Part shown: positions 1 through 16,964 of the stretch, piece by piece
Layout of the letters: every line of letters begins with the position of its first letter
How positions within the stretch are numbered: position 1 is the stretch's first letter
NCBI GenBank assembly: GCA_029215795.1
Contig: JARDYH010000059.1
Span: 1 to 64,000, forward strand
From: Anniella stebbinsi
Lineage: Eukaryota > Chordata > Lepidosauria > Squamata > Anniellidae
Direction: 5' to 3'
DNA: 64,000 bases
Notes under the pieces: model-generated
What the model was told of the DNA's origin: nothing
The model's input: the letters and a program-made list of their open reading frames with translations, nothing else
The model's database searches: none
Position numbers and translations under genes: made by a program

Positions 1-120
1 ATAGGCCACTGTTTGTTTGTTTTTAAAAAATTATTATTATTACTATTAGTTTGGTATCAAACATATTTCACCTTTTTCCTTTTTACTGTGAATAATACCA
101 AAACCGAACAAAAAGGAATC

Positions 121-135
121 GGGGGGGGGGGGGGG
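121..135. repeat. Poly-G run
   Basis: There are 15 consecutive G here. A second run of 17 G sits at 1559-1575 and a third of 14 G at 11313-11326. Lengths vary by unit: the first run is 15, 15, 14 and 16 in units 1 to 4, and the second is 17, 17, 19 and 17. Variation could be biological or sequencing error. Confidence 0.9.
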
Positions 136-367
136 TGGCGGGGAAAGGAAAACAAAAACATATTGCATACTTAGGAATGTTGTGTGTTTTTTCAATTATA
201 CCGTTTCTTTTTTTAAAAAAAGGAAAGAAAAAAGGGATAGACTTATACATAGGTTTTGAGAAAAGCAGACCAAATATCCATACGTTTTATCCACCTGCGA
301 GTTGCGCCTATGTAACACCCCTTCAAAAGTTGATAGTGTTATTAGGTCCTCAGTCCATTGCATTATT

Positions 368-1091
368 ATTTTTTGTTGTTGTTGTTAATAACTTTTTATT
401 AATTTTTATACAATAACATAAACAAAACACATTAACATATCACTCATAAATCGTATATCTTACAATACAAAACTAACATAATTCACCTAACTAGTGCACC
501 CCACCCATCTGGGACCAGCTTCATTTCTATATACCATATTTATTTTTAATCATTCTTCCAAAACTGCATAGATTCACCTGACGGTGCACACCCCTTCCCC
601 TTTTTTAATACATATTCCACAAAAACTCCCCATATATCTCCTTTTTTATTTTTTTATATCCCTCTTTTAACTTTAACATTGTTTGTTAACTTATCATTTA
701 TAGCAATATTCCACACTTCTTTATACCAATCTTCTAGTTGGTAGTTGCCTTGTACTTTCCATTGTCTAGCTATTATTAACCTCACTGCAGTCATTAAATT
801 TGTGATTAACTCTTTAACATTTTGCTCTCCTTCTTCTTTATCATAAATTGATAATAAAGCTATCCTAGGACATATTTTAAACTTTAGATCTATTATCTTT
901 TTTACTTCTTCAATTACTTTTAACCAAAATATTTGCACATATTTACACGTCCACTTACTGACATAGTATTCAGATTCTGCAATTTCCAAATTTCCCCCCA
1001 GCTTTGATCATTTACTTGTTCTTTTAAATCTTCTTCCCATAATACTTTCAAATGGCTTTGCTTCTTTTCACCTTCTATCAGAATTTTATAA
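368..1091 (-). mobile_element. Younger 5'-truncated L1 inserted in the older L1
   Basis: A minus-strand frame (654-989) resembles the end of L1 ORF2, with a W-x-C-containing segment and a 'TAVRLIIARQWK' segment. The element is flanked by a perfect 16-base target-site duplication, AGTCCATTGCATTATT, at 352-367 and 1092-1107. Its A-rich 3' end lies at the low-coordinate side, as expected for minus orientation. The insertion separates two parts of another L1 whose frame is continuous across it. Confidence 0.85.
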
Positions 1092-1830
1092 AGTCCATTG
1101 CATTATTGGTGGAGCGCATTTATCCTTCCAATGTGATAATATAAGGCTTTTGGCGGTCATAAGGGCTCTGAAGATCCATTTGTGCTGACCTTGTGTTAAA
1201 CTCCAAGAAGCTGGTAGGTGATTTGGAAAGACCTGCACATCGTTCCATTTAGAGGTTGGTTTAGCACAAAGTTTATCCTTACTATAACATCCTTCCCAAA
1301 GGAGGTGACTACTGGGCCTTACCAAAACATCTGAGCTAAAGAAGCATTAGATGCATTGAATCTCCAACAATTGTGCAAGTTAAACAAACTCTTATTGAAA
1401 AGACGTTGTGGAGTCCAGTAAACCCAAAACAACAGTTTTTGCTGAATAAGACATAAACTGAGATCCATAGGAGTTTTGGATACAGCCGCTAGGACAACCG
1501 TCCATTGATTAGGCAAGATAGGGCACTCCAATTCTCTATTCCAATACTGTCTCAAACTGGGGGGGGGGGGGGGGGTCATACATATTTACTGCTACTAATA
1601 TATATGGGTTGTGGATCAATGTGTCAGTTCAGCTATTATAAGTGTTTCTAACGGTAAGGAAGCTCTGAGGCAGTAAAAGCAGCTGGACCAAACCTAGATT
1701 CCAGCATGTGTTTCAGTTGCAAGTATTGCCATTCAGCCGTAGTAGGTGAATTATATTAAACACACAAATCAGAATAGTACAGAAACTCGTCGTCTGGACC
1801 TCTTAATTGATCCAAAGTAAAAATCATCTG

Positions 1831-2808
1831 GTTTCTCTCCAGATCGTATAAATCTTAGCAACAGGCCACAATGAGAAGTTGCAGGGTGTGTTTCTCCTCA
1901 CAGCCAGCGGCTCCAGGAGTCCGTAATCTTCCTATGTACCCTTCTGAGGCGTGACATAACAGCAGCTGCCTCAAACTGAAAAGAAAATACTGTCCTCCAA
2001 CCCAATATGTCGTTCACTCCTACGGAACCAAATTTCTAGTGGACGACTAAAAAGAAAGAAAAGAGACAATTGGAAGCCAAGAAAGTCTCAAAAAGAGACT
2101 GAAACATAAGAGAAGGACGGACCTTTGATCCCGTTCTCTTTCTGTCATTCTGTTTCGCATAGCTCCAAGTTTTGCTAACCGATCTTTGCTGGCTTTAGGT
2201 CACAGTTTACAAGTTTGCCTTCTTTCTGAGAGCTCAGACTTCACTACTCTTTTCCATTTTGAAATACCCTCTCCAATTTCTACCTGGATTCATTTTTCCT
2301 AGCTAATCTTGGCTGAGTTCTTTCAACTTTCCTCTGGGTCTGCAACATCCTGTTCTTCAGGTCTCTAGCTTGGGTTAGGAATCTGTGCCTTTTAATTCCA
2401 CGTGATCCCTGCTCTCTTTCCTCCCTTTTCTTCAAAAGTTTAGACTATAATGTTATGTAGCGGAAAGCTTTTAATGTTGCATTGAACTAGTTTGGACGGG
2501 TGGAAGCTTAATGAGAGCTAAATAACAAATCAACTGCTGCTAGTTGAGCGAGTAGTCAAGTCTTTTAAAATTCTTTTCTAACACGCCTTAGCAAGTGTTA
2601 AAGTTTTGTGTATTTTGCATGGCATACAAATGTATTTCTTTGTAATTTTTGCGTGTTTCACATTTCACTGCTGTATGTGATGTTCTTTTGCATTGACTTT
2701 ATAAAACGTTCATATCTTAAGGCTTCCTGTGTGACATGTTTCATTTGTTTAACAAGTTGAAAGAGTATTCACTCTTCTCTTGCTCATGTTTTAGAACCTC
2801 ATTTTCAG
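1831..2808. other. Non-coding 5' flank with no recognised element
   Basis: I see no convincing coding frame, RNA gene or repeat signature. The sequence ends in a pyrimidine-rich stretch followed by AG at 2807-2808, which could be a splice acceptor for a 5'UTR exon. Equivalent stretches are 18786-19763, 35742-36719 and 52521-53498. Confidence 0.5.
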
Positions 2809-2997
2809 CCTGGAGCCTGATTCCTGTGGAACTGGGGTTGGAGGGACTCCTTTGAGACAGGTCCTGGGTATGAAGTTGGCCACAGCTGTATCTAATTCAT
2901 GCAGCTCTCCATTTTAATTCCTACAAGACAGTCCTTGCCTCAAGAGAGAAATCGGCATCAAAAGAAGGAGACCTTTTGAGTTCTGCCGGTAGCGGAG
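2809..2997 (+). other. Probable 5'UTR immediately before the SCAN exon
   Basis: The interval from the candidate acceptor (AG at 2807-2808) to the start codon contains no intron-like features. It has an in-frame stop (TGA at 2977-2979) 21 bases before the ATG, which fixes the start. The context GCGGAG-ATG-G has a purine at -3 and G at +4. The transcription start and any upstream non-coding exon cannot be placed from the sequence. Equivalents are 19764-19952, 36720-36908 and 53499-53687. Confidence 0.5.
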
Positions 2998-10204
<7,207 letters not shown>

Positions 10205-10229
10205 ACACATTAAGCAACTGGGGGGGGGG

Positions 10230-11304
10230 ATGCTGGAAGATTGGAAGGATTTTATACAAGACTGAGTTGAGACTTGGAAGATATAGGAGATTGGAGAAAG
10301 ATTTATGAAGATTTATGAACAGACTCTGGAAAACTCGGCAAGAAAGATGAGTCTTCTGGACTCTTGTGGGGCATGCTTTTTTTCCCTCTCTTCATTTCTT
10401 GTGCTTTCTATGTTTATCTTTCTTTTTTTCCTTCTCCCTTTCTATTTTTTATTGAGGTTATTTTTATATTATTATTACTAGAGGGATATATAGTATGATT
10501 AAGAATGGATTTGAAAGTTGTTGAGACAATGATGATAATGGAATGATAATAATAATGAATAATGATTGAAGCAACAAGTATTAGATATTTGTATAACAGG
10601 ATTGCAGATTGGATTGAAAGCTTTGCTGAAGAAAATAATGAAATATGCAGTAAAGAAGTTTTATGTAATAGCAGGGTTGGTTTAAGCTTATAATTTTTGG
10701 GTAAGTTTGTCTTGATAATTTTTAAAGCTGTTTGATGAAGTAATAAACATTGGGTATGAATAAGAATAGATTTAAAAGCTGTTGAGACAGAAGCGGTATG
10801 GAATGATAATGATGATAATGGAATGATAATGATAATGAATAATGAAATAATTGTAGATTGGACTGGAAACTTTGCTGAAGCTATGAATATTAAGACAATA
10901 ATGATGTAATAGCAGGGTTTGTTTAATTCTATAATTAAGTAAGAGAGGGGAAGAGAGTAATAAGGGAGATATAAGGGGGTTTGTTTTAATAACTTTTGTT
11001 TTAATAATTTTTCATAACAATGATGAATAACTGAGTAAGAGAGGAGAGGAGGGTTTTAAGAAGAGATATAAGGGGGATTTAATAATACTGAAGTTTGTTT
11101 TAGCAACTTTTGAGAATGAAGAGAAAAGGGGAGGATGGGTTTTGTTTTCCTTTGCTCTCCTTCTTCTTTGTGCTTAAAAGAATTTATATAAAGGGTTGTG
11201 GGAAAGTAGGGGGTCCTTTTAGTTGTTGTTTGTTTTGTGAGTCTTGTTTTTATGTTTTTATGTTTTTTATGTTATTGAAATAAAAAAAAATTAATCCAAA
11301 AAAA
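10230..11304 (+). mobile_element. 5'-truncated L1 3' end in the 3' flank of the gene (unit 1)
   Basis: The start reads like the end of an L1 ORF2 (EDWKDFIQ-type segment), followed by a long AT-rich 3'UTR with GATAATGG repeats and an AATAAA next to an A-rich tail. AAGCAACTGGGGG occurs on both sides (10212 on, and 11305 on), a target-site duplication. If the host transcript reaches this far, the L1 AATAAA near 11278 is the first clear polyadenylation signal after the stop. Confidence 0.8.
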
Positions 11305-11326
11305 AAGCAACTGGGGGGGGGGGGGG

Positions 11327-11796
11327 ACAATCGTCAGTTGTGTTGCTTATTGTGTTGTGTGGAGGGTAACACACCGCTCACAAACTACTGACGGTATGCT
11401 ATTCGGCCCCAAAAAGGAGCTGAGAGAAGAACTGGCTTGCAGATTGTTTAGCTCGAAGCCAGTTTTTTAAAGTGTTGTGTGGAGGGGGGGAGTGGGTTAA
11501 TGGCATGTGGTGAGTGGGTTAAAATACAAGCCCATAGAGGCAGGCGGCAAGAGCGGCTGCAATTGGTGCAACTTGCAGAGGCTGCTGGGATAGAACTGGG
11601 AGGACTGAGGGAGGAGAGAGGGGGGGCTGTGTCAGGCAAATGCCGGGTTCACTATTAGTTCACTCAAAACCAGCCCCAACCACCCACAGTTGTGTAGGAA
11701 CATGTTGTGTGGGGAGTACCCACAAAATAACCAACTTTGAATTGGTTACTGAACCCACCATTGACTAATGTGTTTTCCGAATTCAGCCACAGTGTG
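11327..11796. repeat. Unclassified interspersed sequence between zinc finger relics (unit 1)
   Basis: The stretch repeats GTTGTGTGG motifs (near 11353, 11474 and 11703). It holds a perfect 9-base inverted repeat, AACTGGCTT/AAGCCAGTT, at 11430-11438 and 11456-11464, and an imperfect CGTCAGT/ACTGACG pair at about 11332-11393. It separates finger remnants, so it was probably inserted. A non-autonomous DNA transposon is possible but not shown. Equivalents are 28284-28753, 45070-45539 and 62018-62487. Confidence 0.4.
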
Positions 11797-11836
11797 ACTT
11801 GCATCAAAGAAGTCCTACGGGAGAGAAGCCCTTTCC
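11797..11836 (+). pseudogene. Zinc finger remnant (H-Q-R-x-x-TGEKPF)
   Basis: A short plus-strand reading gives LHQRSPTGEKPF, the last helix and linker of a C2H2 finger. It lies 1.7 kb beyond the gene's stop, between repeats, and is probably part of the once longer finger exon. Equivalents are 28754-28793, 45540-45579 and 62488-62527. Confidence 0.65.
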
Positions 11837-11894
11837 TGGTGAGATTTGACCTCACAGCATTTCTTCCCTCTTGTAGGGGTGGGGACCCAGACGA

Positions 11895-12194
11895 ATGGTC
11901 CGCCCCACTAGACTGATGGAATCCAATGGATTTATGAATGCTCCTGGGGATTTTCCAGTGAAGAGAGGTGGTGATCCAGCCGAAGCCCCGGCCTCACTGT
12001 GGAAGAGCGAGATGCGGGGGGCTATTGAGGTGACTGCACCTGAGTGCCCCCGTCAGCCCTGGAGAGCCCGCTCTGCCCCTTGGGATACTGGGGAGCTGTG
12101 GTCCGTGAAATGGGCTGGCCGTGGGCTGGGGCGCAAATGGCGTAAGACTCGGAGCAAAGATGACCGAGCCCCCTCTAGAGCGCAGAATCGTGCC
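11895..12194 (+). mobile_element. L2-clade LINE ORF2 relic, part A (unit 1)
   Basis: The open frame contains 'SAPWDTGELWSVKWAGRGLGRKWRKTR', a linker region of L2-clade ORF2 between endonuclease and reverse transcriptase (recognised as W-x-x-E-L...K-x-x-x-R-x-L-x-R-x-W-R-K). It ends abruptly at an insertion and resumes near 12877. Not a host gene. Confidence 0.75.
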
Positions 12195-12876
12195 TGTTGA
12201 TTGGCAGCACGGGCTGTGATGTTTTGCTGTTCATTGGCAGTTATTGATACGATGTCAGCAGTTGTGAGGTTTTAATACAGTTTGCCATTGAAGATTTCGG
12301 TGCTGTGTGATTCCAAATACTAGGCTGGTAAGTCTCGAAAGCTATTGGGAGGGGGGAGTGAATGAAGATAATGTGACGTGAATGCTGATTGGCTGGTGGT
12401 TCAAAGGTCTGGATTGGCTGGTAGTAGTGAAGGAGTGGAGTTGAGTTTGGGGTTTGTCTGCGAAGGGTCGAGAGAGAAAGTGTAGGAACAACAGCTTTCA
12501 TTATTTTGGGAACAGAGGGACTGGGAGGAGAGAGTGTAGACTAGTGGGTAGCGTAGGCAGGATTGCAGTTGGAACCTTATGAAACGAACCAGCATTTAAA
12601 CCTGATGAAACCATAAGCTTTGTAACTGCGTCACCTGACTTATTGCTTATAAATAGTTCTTTCTGTCTCACAAACTGGAGTGGATCATTGGGGTACGTGA
12701 GGCAGGGCACAGTGGTCAACGGTGTCAGTGGGGAAGGAGAAGGGGAAATAGAGAGGGCTGGGCTGGCTGCTGTGAGACCAGGAAGGGTCAGTGTGTCACA
12801 GGGTCCGAGTGCAGTATTCTGATGCCCCACCCCATAGTTGGGACCCCATAGAGGAGGCTCAGAGGGGGTGGCATCA
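12195..12876. mobile_element. ~0.68 kb insert splitting the L2 relic (unclassified, LTR-like features)
   Basis: It starts TGTTGATTGG and ends GGCATCACA, and contains three ATTGG (CCAAT-complement) sites near 12229, 12389 and 12413 plus TATAAATA at about 12649. This is promoter-like content seen in solo LTRs. I found no clean target-site duplication and no coding sequence, so the class is open. Equivalents are 29152-29833, 45938-46619 and 62886-63567. Confidence 0.4.
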
Positions 12877-13560
12877 CACGGGCAGCAAAGAAGGCGTATT
12901 TGGCTGCCTCCGTTGCGTCCTTGAGTAGCCATCCAGCGGAGTTCTTCCAGGTGGTCTGTGGGGTGTTCACACCCTCCCCAGCCAATGGGGCCCTGTCCCA
13001 GTCAAAGACCCACTGTGACCTTTCTGCATCTCACTTTGAGGACAAAATTGCTTCTCTGCACAACAAGCTTGACACTGTTGTTAGCGCAACTCCAGTTGAG
13101 GCGTCTGATGTCCCCGTCTGCCCCATTGCCAACTGCACCCTCATCTGGACAGAGTCAGCCTAGCTACTGTGATCCATGCTCTGACAAGCTCTTGGGTGGA
13201 TTATTGCAATGTGTTCTACGTGGGGCTGCCTTTGAAAACGGTCCAGAAACTTCAGCTAGTCCAAAACAGGGTTATGAGATTGTTCACAGGGACTGGCCAA
13301 CGAGACCGCATTAGGCTAGTACTTTTCCAGCTTCACTGGTTGCCAGTCCAGGTCTGGGCCTGATTCAATCGTCTATAGTCCTTCTCTGTGAGCCCCTGTC
13401 AAAGGAAGCGAGGCAGGGGGCTACCAGGAGGAGGGCCTTTTTTTGCTGTGGTTCCCTGGTTGTGGAATGAGCTCCCCAGAGAGGCTCACCTGGCACCTAC
13501 GTTGTACTCTTTCCGATGCCTGGTGAAGCTCTTTTCATTTCCCCAGTATTTTATTTAGTC
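12877..13560 (+). mobile_element. L2-clade LINE ORF2 relic, part B (unit 1)
   Basis: It continues the L2 linker (RAAKKAYLAAS then HPAEFFQVV). After internal loss of the main reverse-transcriptase core it gives the C-terminal 'DYCNVFYVGLPLKTVQKLQLVQN' type segment (key residues DYCN, GLP, LQLVQN) and 'LHWLPV', then a WNELP-type end. Frames are broken. Confidence 0.8.
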
Positions 13561-13619
13561 TTTTGACTTTGCTGTTTTTTAATTTTAATTCCTGTGAAAG
13601 ATCAGGATCATAGTTTCAG

Positions 13620-14350
13620 GGTACTTTTAGATTCATCTGTGTCGCTGGAGGCCCAAGTGGCTATGGTGTCTTAGAGTGCCTTTTACCAGCTTTCCCTTGT
13701 TCGCCAGCTACGGCCCCTCCTGGACAGTGTAACAGGCATTAGTAGCCTCCAGGCTGGATTACTGCAATGGGCTTGGTGTGGGGCTGCACTTAAAGCTGCC
13801 CCGGAAGCTGGAGGTAGTGCAGAATGCAGCAGCTCGGCTGTTGTCAGGAGCTGCTCCTTTCCGGCCTGCAACTCCTTTGCTGAGGAAACTTCACTGGCTG
13901 CCTATTTTCCACCAGGCCACAATTAAAGTCCTAGTACTATTGTAGAAAGCCCTAAACCCCTTGGAACCCAGATACCTGAGAGAGCGCCTTCCCCCCTATC
14001 AACCTGCCCTGTCACTGAAGTCATCTGAGGGTAAGTTCCTGGTGGTTCCACCTGGACCTATGGTGAAGAGCCTTCGGTGTAATGGCCCCCTTCCTGTGGA
14101 ACTCCCGGCCTCTGGAGGTCAGGCAGGTGCCAATGTTTTGATTCTTCCAGCATCTCCTAAAAATATTGTTGTTCCAGTCACCTTTCCCTGAATGACCGGC
14201 CATGGATTTTATCTGAACTCTGTTATTTTAAATAAACATATTGATATGTTTTTATGCTGTTTTTACTCTCTTAATCCATTTGTTCACCACTCTGAAATTG
14301 TGGATGGGAAGTGGTATGTAAGTATTGCAAATAAATATTGTAAATCAATA
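13620..14350 (+). mobile_element. Second L2-clade LINE 3' fragment (unit 1)
   Basis: The reading repeats the C-terminal L2 pattern: DYCNGLGVGL, VVQNAAARLL, LLRKLHWLPI, then a PRYLRERLPPYQ segment. It ends in a 3'UTR with CACCACTCTG...GTGGTATGTAAGTATT and an AATAAAT-rich tail at 14325-14355. It is a different, more decayed copy than the neighbouring 12877-13560 piece. Confidence 0.8.
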
Positions 14351-14377
14351 AATAAAAGAATTTCAGTGATAACCCAC

Positions 14378-15045
14378 AATTGAAGCAGCATCAAAGACTT
14401 CACTGAGGTGAGAAGACCTATAAATGCTCAGAGGGTAAAAAAAAGTTTCGGTCAGAGCAGCCACCTGAAGTTGCATCAAAGGAGACAAACAGGTGTGTGT
14501 GAATCCTTTAAAATGCTTTGCATGTGGAAAAGGTCTCACAGGGGAGAAGCCCTATCAGTGCTCAGTAGGTGGAAAAAGAGCTTCACTCTCAGTTCACACC
14601 TTAAAACCCATGGAATAGTTCACACTGGGGAGAATGTTTAAGAGTGTGGACAGATTTTCAGTCATAGTGTAAGCCTTACATCCCATCAAAGTATCCATAC
14701 AGGGGAGAAGCCCTTTCAGTGCTCAGAAGGGAAAAGCGCTTCTGTCAATACTAGACATATTAACTGGCATCAAAGAATTCATACAGCCAAAGGCTCCATC
14801 AATGCTCAAAGAGTGTGCAATGAGCCTCCATCATAGCAAAGGCCTGGAGGTCACACATAGGGAGAGTCTAGTAAATTCTAAGAGTGACTGAAATATGTGG
14901 AAACCTCTCAGGAGAGCCTCATTTCAAAAGACTCAATTCCAGCAGAAAGAATACAATTAGAGAAGAATATTTAACCAATCCAACTATAATGACCCATAGA
15001 TAATTCACACAAGCATGGAGTGCTCAAAATGTGGCAGAAAAGCCC
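14378..15045 (+). pseudogene. Decayed C2H2 zinc finger tract (unit 1)
   Basis: At least six degenerate fingers can be read across frames: LKQHQR...; SSHLKLHQRRQTG; SFTLSSHLKTHGIVHTGE; ECGQIFSHSVSLTSHQSIHTGEKPFQCSE; INWHQRIHTA; and near 14999-15045 an IHTS / ECSKCGRK trace. Stops and frameshifts rule out coding. It may be the 3' remnant of the same ancestral finger exon or a separate neighbouring pseudogene. Confidence 0.85.
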
Positions 15046-15920
15046 CGACATCATGTCTCTCTGGGGAAGGAACGTTTCCTGGAGGCAGCATCTTCCATGA
15101 TCACAGTTACATGATCAAGGTAACCCTGTAAGCCAATGTGTCCCCTGATCAGAGATTAATCTTATATGTGGACCCGCAAAGAGCTGTATGGCACATTAAA
15201 CATTAACAAATATATTGCAAACTAAAGAATGGACATTGAATGGGGAGGTTCTGAACATGCCCCAGATATTAATTATTATTATTATTATGGCATGGCTTCT
15301 CCACTTTTTCAAAGGGGGGTGTTAGAGCCCCATTTTCCCAAGTATAGGGGCTTCTCAGGATATGTGCAAGATGTGCCCTACAATTGAATCTGCCTCTGAG
15401 AAGAAAAGGGATGCTCTGCTGGCCCTCCGCCTGTCCAGTGAGGGCTTCCTGAGGCAGACAGTAGTTGCACATGGCAAGCATGGTGGGCCTTGTGCCATGG
15501 ATGAGAGCATGGTTCACTTCCACCTTCCTTAGCAGGATGACCACAGCGCCCTTTATCGGAGTCAGCTTGCTTGGTGGGGCAAAGCACTTGGGTTGAGAAT
15601 ATTGAGGAACTACGGGATCCTGGCCTCATCACCATTGACTTCATCTGCATTCAAGTAGGTCCTTCCCTGGGCTTCGGTTCTGTCCAAGGCCATCCGGCTG
15701 ATGTTGCCACAGGGCTCGTTCTTGGGTCACAGAATGATCTTGCCACGTGAGCACATCTGCCTCACTCAAGTCAGTCCCAGAGACCACAGTGACAATGTCC
15801 ATGTTAGCAATGCATGAGGGATCTTGTTCCTGTCTTCTCCAACACCCGGAGCTTTAAAATAGGTTTTACAAGGTTTTGGTTTTTCAAAGAAATAAGGATA
15901 CAGTGACCTCAGCCCTCTTT
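15046..15920. other. Unassigned intergenic stretch
   Basis: It holds a short (ATT)n run near 15270 and a minus-strand area (15270-15650) with moderately long frames, but no family I recognise. A decayed processed pseudogene is possible. Equivalents are 32003-32877 and 48789-49663. Confidence 0.35.
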
Positions 15921-16455
15921 CATTCCATTTCATTCATTCTCTGCCAGGAGGCGCCTCTGCAGCTCTTTAGGGCTGAGTCCATGTAAGGGTTAAAGAGAAC
16001 GAGAGGGGGCTGCGTCCTAGAGAGGCCATGAAGAGCCGAGGCTGGATGAGGCCCCCTCCCTTCCCGCCCCACACTTCCTGCCCCTCCCCATGGCAAAGGA
16101 GCCTGGGATTCCCCTCCTGCCCCACCTCCATCGCCTGTCCGCCATCTGCAGCCTCTTCTTCCCCTGCAAAGGAGCCGGTGGGTGCAAAATGCATGGGGGG
16201 GGGGATCTCTGGGGGGAGGAGGGGGGAAGGAGCCCCCAGGGCAGGAGCAGAGGAGGGAGGGAGGGAGGCAGGGGGAGGGTGGGGGGGAGAGAGAGACCCC
16301 TGCCCCCACCCCCACTTGGGGCACCCACTGAAGACCCATTCTCGGGGGACCCTGGAAGGGAAGGCAGGAGATATGGGGGGGAGGGGGCGCCTGTCTCAGC
16401 CTCTGCTGCTTCCCTATGGCCATTCCCAAGGACCCCTGATAGTAGAGCCAGGCGC
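15921..16455. other. GC-rich block with G-runs
   Basis: Strong base-composition shift: long G and GGGA runs at 16194-16300, scattered CpG and a CCGCCATCT motif near 16139 that resembles a YY1 site. Length differs slightly among units (GGGA copy number). It lies about 3.5-4 kb upstream of the next unit's SCAN exon and might be a promoter region, which is inference only. Equivalents are 32878-33410 and 49664-50193. Confidence 0.4.
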
Positions 16456-16508
16456 GAGGAGGAGGAGGAGGAGGAGGAGGAGGAGGAGGAGGAGGAGGAG
16501 GAGGAGGG
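16456..16508 (+). repeat. GAG trinucleotide microsatellite (unit 1)
   Basis: An uninterrupted GAG run of 53 bases. It produces artificial poly-Glu, poly-Arg and poly-Pro frames on both strands, which are not genes. Confidence 0.95.
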
Positions 16509-16539
16509 TCCCCCATTCCTATGGGACCCTGTGAGGTTC

Positions 16540-16695
16540 TACTTTGGGCAAGTTTGGTTTCCCCATGGGGAGGGATTGCACTAGGTTTCCCTGTGGGCAG
16601 ATATATTTTCCCCTTGGGCAAGTACCATCCTGTGTCTCCCTATGGGCAAAGTACTTTCATTAGTTTTCTTTTTTCCCCATGGGCAAGTATGGTTT
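16540..16695. repeat. Degenerate short tandem repeat (TGGGCAAGT-type)
   Basis: Variants of (C)CCNNTGGGCAAGT recur about every 25-50 bases: TTTGGGCAAGT, CTGTGGGCAGA, CCTTGGGCAAGT, CTATGGGCAAAGT and CCATGGGCAAGT. The function is unknown. Equivalents are about 33495-33650 and 50274-50429. Confidence 0.6.
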
Positions 16696-16964
16696 TCTGA
16701 TATGGTTTGTTCTTTGTTTTAGAATGTCCTGCTTTTCTTTATGAAGTGAGCCTGCTCTTCACATCCTAGGAGTGAGTAGAAATTACTGTTTGTCGGGTCC
16801 CTTTTGGGGGTCCAAGTACTGGGAACAGAGAAGGGGCTTAGAAGGAAGCCATGGAACAGATTGGGAGTGAAACTGCTTCATCAGCAGACCTGGTTTTTCC
16901 TTGAGGGCAGAATGTTTTGCTGCCTGGAATCGGAGATGGAGGCAGTCCTGGAACAATAGGCCAC

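Larger units (their letters stand above)
10..1830 (-). mobile_element. Older L1-clade LINE relic, ORF2 C-terminal region (split by a younger L1)
   Basis: Minus-strand reading between about 1830 and 1108 gives stretches resembling the C-terminus of L1 ORF2: a CWR-type zinc-knuckle-like region, a 'TPQRL' motif and an 'AKSLILSHWK' type segment ending in a QW motif. The same frame resumes below 352, after the inserted L1, and runs into an A-rich tail (T-rich on plus) near the window start. Frames are broken and contain stops, so it is a relic. It lies upstream of the SCAN gene, possibly within its 5' flank or a non-coding first intron. The outer limits are approximate. Confidence 0.7.

Noticed and set aside
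11895..12200. A 101-codon plus-strand frame as a possible host gene
   Set aside because: Its motifs match the linker region of L2-clade ORF2, the frame resumes after an insert, and no splice or start evidence exists.
12195..12876. Calling this insert a solo endogenous retrovirus LTR
   Set aside because: TG/CA ends and promoter motifs are suggestive, but no target-site duplication or polyadenylation signal was found, so the class is left open.
15269..15650. Minus-strand frames of about 90 codons as a gene
   Set aside because: No recognised domain, overlapping alternative frames and no splice evidence; possibly a decayed pseudogene.
15920..16621. Long frames rich in poly-Pro, poly-Glu or poly-Arg (up to 233 codons)
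   Set aside because: They are produced by the GAG microsatellite and G-runs, overlap on both strands and shift frame between units.
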